Source: CAZTPC01 sp964615565 (GTDB taxonomy: Bacteria > Patescibacteriota > Saccharimonadia > Saccharimonadales > AWTP1-31). Taken from it: 55,889 bases of DNA. The position numbers and the translations under genes are program-made. Positions 47,355-55,889 of the stretch are shown one piece after another (position 1 is the first letter of the stretch; each line of letters begins with the position of its first letter). The notes under the pieces were generated by a model, which saw only the letters and a program-made list of their open reading frames with translations, was not told the DNA's origin and searched no databases. The stretch is from the NCBI GenBank assembly GCA_964615565.1, contig CAZTPC010000005.1, positions 1 to 55,889 on the forward strand, given 5' to 3'.

Positions 47355-47756
47355 CTACTTATTGATTGTAATTCCAGCTGCCTGTGAATAATCTGATTTA
47401 CTTCGTGAGATAGTTACTTGCTGATCTTTCTTTAGATCGGTTACGGATATTTTCTGGCCTGCACGTTGGAATATGGTTTTTGGGGTTAGGTTAAAGGTTT
47501 GTTCGGTAGAGTTAGGCGATACAATGGTAATCTGTTTTGCGCTGACTTTACTGACAGTGCCTGTAATATTGCGCTTGAAGAAGCTTGCTGAGCTCTCGAA
47601 GGCGTTGTCTAGAGTTTGTGCTTTGGCTTGCCTGGTTGATTGGTCCTGTCTGTTGGTATTACCCTTGTGATATGCGACATAGGAAGTTATCCCGATTGCA
47701 ACTAATATAAGACAGAGATACGGCGTTATGGGGTGGAATTTTGATGAAACTTTCAT
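47355..47756 (-). CDS. Membrane-anchored DUF5666-like protein
   Basis: The 133-residue protein has one N-terminal membrane helix (about 11-29), a charged linker and a small beta domain. The latter reads ITGTVSKVSAKQITIVSPNSTEQTFNLTPKTIFQRAGQKISVTDLKKDQQVTISRSK, which has the strand order of DUF5666/OB-like domains seen in exported Actinobacteria and CPR proteins. It is presumably extracytoplasmic. Its function is unknown. It precedes, divergently, the giant sensor-like gene. Confidence 0.7.
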   Translation of the reverse strand: MKVSSKFHPITPYLCLILVAIGITSYVAYHKGNTNRQDQSTRQAKAQTLDNAFESSASFFKRNITGTVSKVSAKQITIVSPNSTEQTFNLTPKTIFQRAGQKISVTDLKKDQQVTISRSKSDYSQAAGITINK

Positions 47757-47830
47757 AGTATGTCCTTGTGCTTAATTGTACTTATAGTGTGCAAATTAAC
47801 AAAATGTCAGTAAGTAGTCGGCAACTCTAG

Positions 47831-47836
47831 TACAAT
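47831..47836 (+). promoter_or_regulatory. -10 element of the giant sensor gene
   Basis: TACAAT lies 22 nt before the ATG; a weak AAGAG ribosome site follows. The same hexamer is used by the neighbouring surface-protein genes. Confidence 0.45.
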
Positions 47837-47858
47837 AGAGGTAACCATAAGAGTATAT

Positions 47859-50800
47859 ATGACGAAGGCGACTGTAAAAATTGTTCAGCGTAAACGCCTA
47901 GCAGATAGGGCTGGCGCTTTTAGTGATAGGATGTATCGGCAGCGCGTTAAGATGCTGCCTATTTTTGTTATGCTGGCCTCAATTGCCGCTTTGATCTACT
48001 TACGTGTTAAGCCAGAATCTAGTAAATTTGTCAGTCGGCTAATTGAGTCCAGTGCAAGCCAGATAACAAATTTTTCGTTCTTGTGGTCACCTCTGTCTAG
48101 TTTTGTGCTTTTATCGCTAGGCTCTCTTGTATATATGTGGATGGACTACCAACACCACAAGAAGCCACTTATAAGAATCGCACCCAAAACTAAGTATGGC
48201 TTATTGCACCACTTGCGAGTGGTTGTGTTCCCGCGTTTTCATTACCGCTGGAGACCTGCATTCTATTGGTTGGCTGTTGCGGAGGTGTGCGTAGCAGTAT
48301 TTATTGCAGTTATCGCCATTGTGGGTTTTCCCGCAGCACAGGCTTTTTCGGGAAGTGGATTAGGAAGTCCGGAACAGCCATACCAAATATCGACGTGCGA
48401 ACAGCTACAAGAAATGCAAGACGATAGAGCGGGCCAATACGAATTAACTGGACCAATAGATTGCACTGCAACAAATACCTGGAATAATGGTGCTGGATTT
48501 GTGGCGGTTGGAAATGGCAGCAACGGTCAAGAATTCACAGGCACATTGGAGGGTAACGGTCATGCCATAGATGGTTTGTATCAGCGGATACTCACGGACG
48601 ACACCGAGGCTGGGTTGTTCGGACTTGCTATCGGTGCTTCTGTTACAAATGTAAAACTTACCAATGTAGATCTTGCAACAGACAATGCTGATGTTCTTTT
48701 GGCGCCAATTGCTTCACAGGCTAGTAATTCTTCATTCAGTGATGTTTCGGTTTCTGGAACGGTTTTCTGCGAGGGTACAGGTGGAAGTGTTAATGCCAGC
48801 GGATTTGTTGGCATGTTTATGTTTAGCACGGCGACTAGGATATCGGTCGATATGGATATTACGAACAATAGTTATAGTAATGGAGACAGTGGTAAGGCGG
48901 CTTTCGCTAGCGGTTTGATGCTGGTAAGCTACTATTCAAACATCTCGGACTCGTATTCTACTGGTACGATAACCGGTGCTTACACCCAAGGGGCAACTAC
49001 CATGTTTGCCGGCGGATTATTCGGCCAAGCATTAGGAGGCACAGTAGACAATAGCTATAGTTCAATGGCTATTTCTATTACTCGTAGTCCTGAGCTAGAC
49101 CCTTCCGTCGTTTTGGCAGGTGGTTTTGCGGCAATGGCAGCGGCAACTGAGATCAACAATTCATTTGCCGTAGGATCACAGACGATATCGACTGGTCCAA
49201 TGGAGCGTGAGGCATTTGGTGGATTTATTGGCGTGGGGTTATACGAAGAAAATGCCGATCCACCATTTGGTGTAAATATCTCAGGCAGCGGAAACTTCAT
49301 TGACGCATCTCGAACCGGGCTGGATGACTGTATAGGTGGCTATGTAGATAGTGACTTCTCGGTAATTTTACCAGAACAGTCGCCCGTTGGCTTCTGTTCG
49401 GCGGTGAACTCAGGTAATTCGCAGCCTAACTATTTTTATAATAACTCTACTAATGCACCGTTTAGGGTCGGGGGAAACCAAGAGTGGGATTTCACAAACG
49501 TCTGGAAGACGGTTGCTTCGTCTACCCCTATCTTTCTTTCCCAGGCACTGGGGGCACCTACGTTACCCGGCAAAGTGCGAACTATAACGACTAACAGTGT
49601 AAATCCCTCGAGTTTAACGACGCAGTGGCTGGCACCAATATTGGATGGCAATACCCCACTCACCGATTACGCGGTGCAGTATAAGCTCCATAGTAATAGT
49701 TCCTGGAATAGTGTTAGCCGATCACCATCGACTGATCGGTCTCAGCTGATATCAGGGCTGGTTGCTGGTCAACTGTACGATGTTAGAGTTGCCGCAGTTA
49801 ATGCTATCGGTCAAGGGGATTGGGAAGTTCTCGAAAACGTTAGTACTAGTCGGTTACCGTCTGCGCCACAAAATATGATAGTAACCGGGGTGGAACAAAC
49901 CAATCAGTTCGCACCGTTTTCTTTCCCTAAGCTAGATTGGCAAGCACCAGATCTTGGCGCCCCAATTACCGATTACGTTATTCAGTTCAAGCCCCGTCCG
50001 GGTAGTGATTGGGCGGCTTCCCAAACTGAGCTCCAAAACTATGGGTGGGCGGCTTCAAACGGCACGTGGACTACTATTGTAGATGGCACCGGAACAGACT
50101 TGAGTTTCGACAGTACTAACACAACCGATACCGATTTAGCACAGGCCATTGTACTTGCTATTCAGGCGGAAGCACGGGTAATAGAAAGTATCGACTTTCG
50201 AATAGCTGCCGTAAACTCTTACGGCCAAGGGGCGTGGAGCGGCGTTCAGAACTTCCAAGTGTTTATTGGTTTAAGTGACTGTCAGCAAATGCAAGATGCA
50301 TTAGATCAGTATAGGGGCAGCGTTTTTCATCTTGTGGGTAATATTGACTGTAGCGATACACTTACCTGGAATGGAGGCGAGGGGTGGATACCTGTGGGAG
50401 ATTCCAGTACACCATTCCAGGGAACTCTTGACGGTAAAGGGTTCAGTATTAGTGATCTGCAAATGAATATTCCGGCAAATGCCAGCTACCAAGGGGTTGG
50501 CATGTTTTCCTTTGCCCAAAGCGCCGAAATTCGGAATCTTACCTTAACAAGTTCCTCAATTACAAGCATGTTGTCCAATGATGTTCCTGTGGCGACATTG
50601 ATTGCCTCTGCTTCTCCGGACACAATTTTAGACGACATTACAGTTGTTGGGGATGTTGTTGGGGAAGATTTTACTGGCGGCGTTGTAGGCACATTATCTG
50701 ATTTTGATAGTACCGGCTTTGATGGGTCGGTATTATGGCAGGATGTTTCCTATACAGGGGTGGTGCAGTCTCCAGGCACCAGTGGGGGCATATTGGGCAT

Positions 50801-53800
50801 GATATACGTAAATGTTGAGCAATCCGAACTTACCATGCAAGATATTCAATCACATGGCACGATTTTAGACAGTAGTCTTTCTGGGGGAATCATTGGGGGC
50901 GCTATGTCGGATGCTACGATCTCGCTTCGTAATGCTATCTCCGACATGAACAGTACCACGACATGCAGCGACGGTACTGGGGGGCTGATTGGAATAACCG
51001 CAGTAGGCACGATCGCCATAGAAGACTCAACATATAGCGGCACAATTGCTTGCCCAATCTCTGGCGGGAATCCCGATCCTGCATTTGCCGGTGGTTTAGT
51101 AGGTGGTTCCTATGACTCTTCGCTGACCATAACGAACAGTAACTCTACAGGGCAGATTCAATTAGGCGAAGGGTCTGGCGGTGGACTTGTTGGCTTTAGC
51201 GCCAATCAAGGAACTGTAAGCCCCGCCGATCCAGAAGCTTCCTTGGTGGGGGGCGTTAAGATCCAAGACTCTAGCTCGTCGATGGACATAACTATTTCGA
51301 ATGGCACAGTATCTTATGCCGGGGGGCTTGTAGGCTCGGCCACTTTGCTCGATATTGCTGACTCTTTTGCATCGGGCGATATTACCGTTGAAGACGGCAA
51401 CCAAGTAGTGCGCGGAGTTTCTGGTGCCGCGGGAGGATTGGTTGGCGGCGTAACGGGTGAAAATAACTTGACTAGTGCGTTGCGAATTCAAGACTCTTAC
51501 AGTACCGGCGCCATAGATTTTTCTGCCGTAAGCCCTTTGGTTGATAGGGTTGGAGGACCGATTGTTGGTGGTTCGGTGGGAATGATTGTAGGTTGGTCAA
51601 AGATCGAAGGAGTCTACGCCACGGGATTGGTAACAACAAGTATTAATCAGGCATGTCAAACAGATGAATGCGATAGCGTCATAGCAATGACTGGGGGTTT
51701 GATCGGTGCAAATATTGCGGTTTCCCAGATAGCTTCGGCCAGTGTCCTGCGTGACAGCTATGCCACTGGCATGGTCATTATAGAGGGTCGGGACGGTGGC
51801 GCGCTTTCTGGCGGGGCAATCGGCTCGTTACAAGGTTATAACCATACAATTGAAGATGTGTATGCAACGGGTAGCGTTGGACCTTCGGATAATTTCATAG
51901 ATAGTGCATCTTCGGGTTTTAGGGCTGGGGGCTTGATTGGGGACATACGAACGGCAGGAACAGCCGTGATTAACCGCACTTCTGCTACTGGTACGGCATC
52001 CGGTACCGGCTACGCAATAAATGGTTCTGGCAGTGTTGGTGCTGGCGGCTTGATAGGCTTTGCTCAGGGGCAGGTAGCCGTTCAAAATTCGTTCGCGACG
52101 GGTTCGGTACAGGGTGGATACGCGGCGGGTGGGCTGATTGGAGGTACCTCCAGCGTTGACTACGGGCAGACTCGGATAGCCCTAACTAACACCTATGCTA
52201 CGGGCTCGGTTGCTGGTGCTGTTACCACTGTTCCGTACGATGATTTAGGTGGCTATATCGAGATTGGCTCGTCTGTCGGGGGCCTTGTTGGAGTTGCAGA
52301 CCATACAGATATTGCTTCGTCATATGCATCAGGGAGTCTTAGCAACGAAGAGCCTCAGTTTGCTACCCAAATTCCAGCCGTTGCGCAAGCCTTCTATTCG
52401 TCGAATACTGGAGGTCTTGTGGGGGTAGTTGGAATAATTGATGATCCTAATAACCCGGACTTCCAAAGTAGTATAAGTAACTCTTTCAGTGCCGCGACAA
52501 TAACAAATGTAAGTGGGGTTAAGGAAGGTGTTTTTGTTGGCCAGTTCTTCCATATATTTAACGAAGGTGAAGGTACAGTTGCTCCAAGCGCTGCCCCAAA
52601 TTACCTAATAAATAACTATTTCGATGCATCGCTTGCGGTGGGTGCTCCATGCGCAAACTGGCTAGAGGTTGAGGATCAGATTAATCCTGGCGCCGATACG
52701 GTTGTAACTGCAAGCCAGTATGATGACGCCGCCGTCTGTAAACCGGTTAATAGCAACAATCAGGCACCAAATTATTTTAGGAATAATACAACCAACCCTC
52801 CCCTAAATACCTGGGACTTTACGACACCGGTATGGTATAGCCAAGTGGCGACCTACCCAACATTCGTTTTGGGCGAAAGTCTGCCAGGCCCACCACGTAA
52901 TTTAGGTGGAACTCCAACTACATCCAGCATTGCACTATCTTGGCAACCGCCAGCCAATGATGGAGGTACGCCAATTATTGATTACCGCATCCAATACCGG
53001 CTACACTCTACCGGTCAATGGCAAGAATACGTCCATCCTCAAAGCACCAGCACGTCATATATCGTTTCTGGTCTTAGTCCCGGGACTCGGTATGACTTCC
53101 AGGTGTCTGCTATAAACGCGGTTGGTCAAAGCACTTGGGTGCTAGGGGTATTCGATGTGCAAACGCCAAGCACACCAGCTCAACCAGTTTCTCCTACTGC
53201 CCCCACTTCAAACACGCCAGCAACCCCGAACAGACCAACACGTCCATCTCGTCCAAGAACAACTACGACCACACCCAGCCCCGTTTCAGAAGAGTCTCCA
53301 CAACCAGATCAGCCAAAATTGCTAGAAATATCAAAGATTCCAGAAGAAGAACTACCTCTCGGCCTACCTCGCATAGCTAGAGATCCAAAAGTCAATCCGC
53401 TGCCGTACTTCTTTTTGTCTTGGTTGCTACTGTTGGCGCTGTACTATACCTACCGGGCATGGCGCGAATATCGTTACCAGAAAGTCATGAACGACTTACT
53501 GACAAAAGTTATTACTACCAGACAATCAGTCTCGGATTTCTTGGCTATAATTACTCATTATCTTAATACGCCGCTTAGTATTATGAACGGCGCTTTAGAG
53601 TTGATTGCATCAAAGCATGCATTGCAGCCGGAATTTATTACCCAATTCAAGGCTAAACTTATCGCCTTGCAGACAACATCAAATAGCCTCACGCTTCAGG
53701 CGGAGCAAGCATTAGAGCCCGGAGATCGCCCGGTAGTTTCTGGTGAGGTTCAGGTCGCATCGAGCAAACAGTTGTGGGTGCCGTTAGTTGGCATCGCTGG

Positions 53801-54689
53801 GGTCGTGGCAGTAACAGATCTGGTATTGTATTTTAATAAATCCTACGATCATAGCTGGGGACGATACGTGAATCAATTAATATGGGCATTCTTTGGGGCG
53901 ATCGCTGTCGTGGTAACGTATATGGCCTGGAAAAAACAGCGACAACTTCACGTTCAAAGAAAACAGGAACTAGCAACCGAGCAGCATTTACTAGATCAAA
54001 AGAAGACCTTTGTAGTGGATGCAGCTACCAGTTTAGCCTCCCACGCCAGTGCATTACAGTCTGGCACGGTAGGTCTGGAGCAGTTCCCCGACACTAAGCT
54101 GCTTACTAACGGTATTGGGCAGTTGGTCCAATTATCTGAGTCACTTGGAAAGGCAAGTCGTTTTAGTGCTGTTGGCGGTCCCGCACCAAATATTTCAGTC
54201 AAACACGCTTACGAGCAAAATATTGCACCATTAATGTCTAAGCTGACTGCTGAAAAAGGAGTGGCCGTAAGCAATTTACTCAGCTCCACCTCTGTTGTGC
54301 AAATGCAGCCAGAAGAACTGGCACAGATTATTCGATCAACAGTCGAAAATGCTATTCAATTTAGCAATGCCAATAGTGCAGTAACTATTAGTAGTAAATC
54401 TGTTGGTGGCAAAACGCTCATAACAGTAGGTGACAATGGCGCCGGTATGTCACCAGAGGTAATGGCACATCTTTTCGAGCCTTTAACTCGCGGTACGGAT
54501 TCGACAACCTTTGATCACCCTGGACTTGGACTTAACTTGTATATCACCCGTATGATTCTTCAGAAACTTGGCGGAGACATAAGTTTCCAAAGTACTCCTG
54601 GAAAAGGCACTACCGTTTCCATGACAATTCCACAAAGTCATTCAAGCCCAACAGGGTTTGCTCCAACTGTAGTCACACCTATAAGTTAA
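47859..54689 (+). CDS. Giant GLUG/FN3 surface protein fused to a histidine-kinase-like end
   Basis: The 2276-residue protein has three N-terminal membrane helices (about 33-50, 74-95, 135-157). An extracellular region of about 1690 residues follows: GLUG-type repeats beginning STCEQLQEMQ (about 170) and SDCQQMQDAL (about 806), with FN3 domains near 569-665, 666-800 and 1675-1767. After a Pro/Thr-rich linker come a helix at 1848-1868, a HisKA-like segment with H1900 (HYLNTPLSIMNG), two more helices (about 1972-1991 and 2007-2024) and a second H-box-like SLASHASALQSG (H2062). The HATPase domain ends the protein, with N-box N2164, G1 GDNGAGM (about 2191-2197), F-box LFEPL and G2 GLGLNLYI. Predicted topology is consistent. 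It is likely an adhesin-sensor that reports surface contact. Confidence 0.88.
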   Translation: MTKATVKIVQRKRLADRAGAFSDRMYRQRVKMLPIFVMLASIAALIYLRVKPESSKFVSRLIESSASQITNFSFLWSPLSSFVLLSLGSLVYMWMDYQHHKKPLIRIAPKTKYGLLHHLRVVVFPRFHYRWRPAFYWLAVAEVCVAVFIAVIAIVGFPAAQAFSGSGLGSPEQPYQISTCEQLQEMQDDRAGQYELTGPIDCTATNTWNNGAGFVAVGNGSNGQEFTGTLEGNGHAIDGLYQRILTDDTEAGLFGLAIGASVTNVKLTNVDLATDNADVLLAPIASQASNSSFSDVSVSGTVFCEGTGGSVNASGFVGMFMFSTATRISVDMDITNNSYSNGDSGKAAFASGLMLVSYYSNISDSYSTGTITGAYTQGATTMFAGGLFGQALGGTVDNSYSSMAISITRSPELDPSVVLAGGFAAMAAATEINNSFAVGSQTISTGPMEREAFGGFIGVGLYEENADPPFGVNISGSGNFIDASRTGLDDCIGGYVDSDFSVILPEQSPVGFCSAVNSGNSQPNYFYNNSTNAPFRVGGNQEWDFTNVWKTVASSTPIFLSQALGAPTLPGKVRTITTNSVNPSSLTTQWLAPILDGNTPLTDYAVQYKLHSNSSWNSVSRSPSTDRSQLISGLVAGQLYDVRVAAVNAIGQGDWEVLENVSTSRLPSAPQNMIVTGVEQTNQFAPFSFPKLDWQAPDLGAPITDYVIQFKPRPGSDWAASQTELQNYGWAASNGTWTTIVDGTGTDLSFDSTNTTDTDLAQAIVLAIQAEARVIESIDFRIAAVNSYGQGAWSGVQNFQVFIGLSDCQQMQDALDQYRGSVFHLVGNIDCSDTLTWNGGEGWIPVGDSSTPFQGTLDGKGFSISDLQMNIPANASYQGVGMFSFAQSAEIRNLTLTSSSITSMLSNDVPVATLIASASPDTILDDITVVGDVVGEDFTGGVVGTLSDFDSTGFDGSVLWQDVSYTGVVQSPGTSGGILGMIYVNVEQSELTMQDIQSHGTILDSSLSGGIIGGAMSDATISLRNAISDMNSTTTCSDGTGGLIGITAVGTIAIEDSTYSGTIACPISGGNPDPAFAGGLVGGSYDSSLTITNSNSTGQIQLGEGSGGGLVGFSANQGTVSPADPEASLVGGVKIQDSSSSMDITISNGTVSYAGGLVGSATLLDIADSFASGDITVEDGNQVVRGVSGAAGGLVGGVTGENNLTSALRIQDSYSTGAIDFSAVSPLVDRVGGPIVGGSVGMIVGWSKIEGVYATGLVTTSINQACQTDECDSVIAMTGGLIGANIAVSQIASASVLRDSYATGMVIIEGRDGGALSGGAIGSLQGYNHTIEDVYATGSVGPSDNFIDSASSGFRAGGLIGDIRTAGTAVINRTSATGTASGTGYAINGSGSVGAGGLIGFAQGQVAVQNSFATGSVQGGYAAGGLIGGTSSVDYGQTRIALTNTYATGSVAGAVTTVPYDDLGGYIEIGSSVGGLVGVADHTDIASSYASGSLSNEEPQFATQIPAVAQAFYSSNTGGLVGVVGIIDDPNNPDFQSSISNSFSAATITNVSGVKEGVFVGQFFHIFNEGEGTVAPSAAPNYLINNYFDASLAVGAPCANWLEVEDQINPGADTVVTASQYDDAAVCKPVNSNNQAPNYFRNNTTNPPLNTWDFTTPVWYSQVATYPTFVLGESLPGPPRNLGGTPTTSSIALSWQPPANDGGTPIIDYRIQYRLHSTGQWQEYVHPQSTSTSYIVSGLSPGTRYDFQVSAINAVGQSTWVLGVFDVQTPSTPAQPVSPTAPTSNTPATPNRPTRPSRPRTTTTTPSPVSEESPQPDQPKLLEISKIPEEELPLGLPRIARDPKVNPLPYFFLSWLLLLALYYTYRAWREYRYQKVMNDLLTKVITTRQSVSDFLAIITHYLNTPLSIMNGALELIASKHALQPEFITQFKAKLIALQTTSNSLTLQAEQALEPGDRPVVSGEVQVASSKQLWVPLVGIAGVVAVTDLVLYFNKSYDHSWGRYVNQLIWAFFGAIAVVVTYMAWKKQRQLHVQRKQELATEQHLLDQKKTFVVDAATSLASHASALQSGTVGLEQFPDTKLLTNGIGQLVQLSESLGKASRFSAVGGPAPNISVKHAYEQNIAPLMSKLTAEKGVAVSNLLSSTSVVQMQPEELAQIIRSTVENAIQFSNANSAVTISSKSVGGKTLITVGDNGAGMSPEVMAHLFEPLTRGTDSTTFDHPGLGLNLYITRMILQKLGGDISFQSTPGKGTTVSMTIPQSHSSPTGFAPTVVTPIS

Positions 54690-54716
54690 CATTACATATG
54701 AGCAAGGCTCAAATGA

Positions 54717-54722
54717 TACAAT
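54717..54722 (+). promoter_or_regulatory. -10 element of the last CSLREA paralogue
   Basis: TACAAT precedes a 36-nt leader and the ATG at 54759. It matches the -10 of the other island genes. Confidence 0.45.
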
Positions 54723-54758
54723 AAGCATAAGAGTAAATAAAAAGTAAGAATACTCTGC

Positions 54759-55889
54759 ATGCAAAGCATCCTTAGTCTCAGTAATACAAACAAACTCATC
54801 CTAGCAACCTTCGCCTCCCTGGCAATCTTTGCTATTGGAACAGGCAAGGCACATGCCGCGACACTAAATGTTTCAGGAGGCTGTACATTACCTATCGCAA
54901 TAAGCTCCGTGAACGCTGGCACTAACCAATCCGGCTGTACTGCGAGCGGTATCTACGGAGCAGACGACACAATCAATATCCCATCCGGGACGATAACCCT
55001 TACTTCTGATCTGACGATTATGACCGAGTCGGTTAATATTCGTGGTGCTGGCATGGGGCGGACGACTATCGATGGTGCTGGCCAGTACTTCGTTTTTGAA
55101 TATTCTGGTGACGGAGATCTAACAATTTCTGATATAAAAATTACAAATTTTGCACGGAATGCAGTTTACTCCCATAGCCCTAATCTTACCGTCAATAATG
55201 TTGAAGTGGACGGGGCAGGGAGTGTGCCTACCGGTGGTAGCCTCAATGCGTTAGAAGCAAGAAACGTCGGTGCCGACACGATATTGGTTGATATCAACAA
55301 TGTTTATGTCCATAACTTTGATAGCTCTGTAAACGAATTGTCTGCACTAGTTCTGGCGCAATCGGGTACGGGTACTATAGATGCCGATTTTCAGGGCGTA
55401 ACTATCTCGGACATTCATAATGCAGGTACTGGGCATGCTGTCCAAGGTATTAACCTTTTCGTAAACCGTGATGGCGGCACCATTAATGCGATAATTACTA
55501 ACACTACTGTTCACGATGTAACAGGCGAGGATTTAGTGACTCCGTTTGCAAGTTTCGGCATGGTGGACAGTGGTCCGGGAAACTCCGCAATAACGACTCT
55601 CGTACGTAATATTACAATAACAGGAACTAGGGGTGCGACAGGGACGGGTGATTTTGCAGGAGTTAAATCAGCAGCATTCTACGCAGTATCTTTGGCTCGT
55701 GACAACGGGGATACTGCAACGACTAAGGTCGACGTCACTAATAGTCTAATGGCCGATAATCTTAACGACGGACTTCCTTCGAACTGCATCGCATTCGATA
55801 TTAGCGGTTTCTTTGTAGACGGTGGTACAGGATCTGCGGAAATCAACTCACTGGGATATAACTTATCGGATGATGATAGTTGTACAGGC
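54759..55889 (+). CDS. CSLREA/choice-of-anchor-Q surface protein, paralogue 5, 3' end outside window
   Basis: The frame runs open for 377 codons to the window edge. It opens with a signal peptide (MQSILSLSNTNKLILATFAS...GKAHA), GGCTLPIAISSVNAGTNQSGCTASG, DTINIPSGTITLTSDL and a beta-helix (NIRGAGMGRTTIDGAGQYFVF; KITNFARNAVYS). At the edge it reads NSLGYNLSDDDSCTG, the start of the anchor-Q end also seen in paralogue 1 (GYNVADDATCTS). About 100 residues should be missing. Confidence 0.85.
   Translation, partial: MQSILSLSNTNKLILATFASLAIFAIGTGKAHAATLNVSGGCTLPIAISSVNAGTNQSGCTASGIYGADDTINIPSGTITLTSDLTIMTESVNIRGAGMGRTTIDGAGQYFVFEYSGDGDLTISDIKITNFARNAVYSHSPNLTVNNVEVDGAGSVPTGGSLNALEARNVGADTILVDINNVYVHNFDSSVNELSALVLAQSGTGTIDADFQGVTISDIHNAGTGHAVQGINLFVNRDGGTINAIITNTTVHDVTGEDLVTPFASFGMVDSGPGNSAITTLVRNITITGTRGATGTGDFAGVKSAAFYAVSLARDNGDTATTKVDVTNSLMADNLNDGLPSNCIAFDISGFFVDGGTGSAEINSLGYNLSDDDSCTG

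Noticed and set aside
1..55889. CRISPR arrays, rRNA and insertion-sequence transposases
   Set aside because: No regularly spaced short repeats, no rRNA-like sequence and no transposase motifs were seen; the only mobility gene is the serine recombinase.

Overview
The window reads like a contig from a Patescibacteria (CPR) bacterium, most probably a Candidatus Saccharibacteria relative. This is an inference from several traits: compact gene packing, many short unknown membrane and secreted proteins, clustered surface proteins of the CSLREA/choice-of-anchor-Q type, divergent versions of core enzymes (FolD, guanylate-kinase-like proteins), and TGA used as a normal stop codon, which argues against the UGA=Gly groups. 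Four tRNA genes (His, Arg, Gly, Glu) with encoded CCA are present. There is no rRNA and no CRISPR array. Ten Ns at 30758-30767 mark an assembly gap.

Layout. 1-11.7 kb holds housekeeping and small regulatory genes: a secreted EF-hand-like repeat protein, DUF1697, DUF1345, a PadR regulator with its membrane-protein partner, a guanylate-kinase-like gene directly behind tRNA-Arg, DUF817, a bPH-domain protein, a CRP-type regulator, folD, and a chorismate mutase-prephenate dehydrogenase pair. 11.7-15.4 kb is a five-gene plus-strand operon: small hydrophobic peptide, PqqD-like/M50 metalloprotease, ABC ATPase, permease and small membrane protein. It looks like a ribosomal peptide (bacteriocin or RiPP-like) maturation and export system and is the best candidate for an undescribed system. 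15.3-25.5 kb holds murD2-murL (the L-Glu attachment plus epimerisation route to D-Glu in peptidoglycan), two stand-alone receiver proteins, a CYTH-like protein, a nucleotide kinase/glycosyltransferase/Nudix group, a DUF2156 protein and unknown proteins. 25.6-33.6 kb holds a 7TM histidine kinase and a VWA-MoxR-DUF58-like operon followed by two exported proteins.

33.8-38 kb holds an exported protein and a small integrative element whose serine recombinase gene ends inside tRNA-Glu. From 38 kb to the end is a surface-protein island. It contains five CSLREA/choice-of-anchor-Q paralogues (the last cut by the window edge), a 773-aa DUF11-like surface protein, and a 2276-aa protein that joins a huge extracellular GLUG/FN3 region to a histidine-kinase-like cytoplasmic end. 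The island shows signs of variability: a G10 tract between the -35 and -10 of its first gene, and perfect 226-bp direct repeats flanking one paralogue so that recombination would remove exactly that gene.

A recurring trait is a -10 hexamer ending 5-6 nt before the start codon with no Shine-Dalgarno sequence. This suggests that about a dozen operon-leading genes are transcribed as leaderless mRNAs, while internal operon genes use clear Shine-Dalgarno sequences or overlapping starts.
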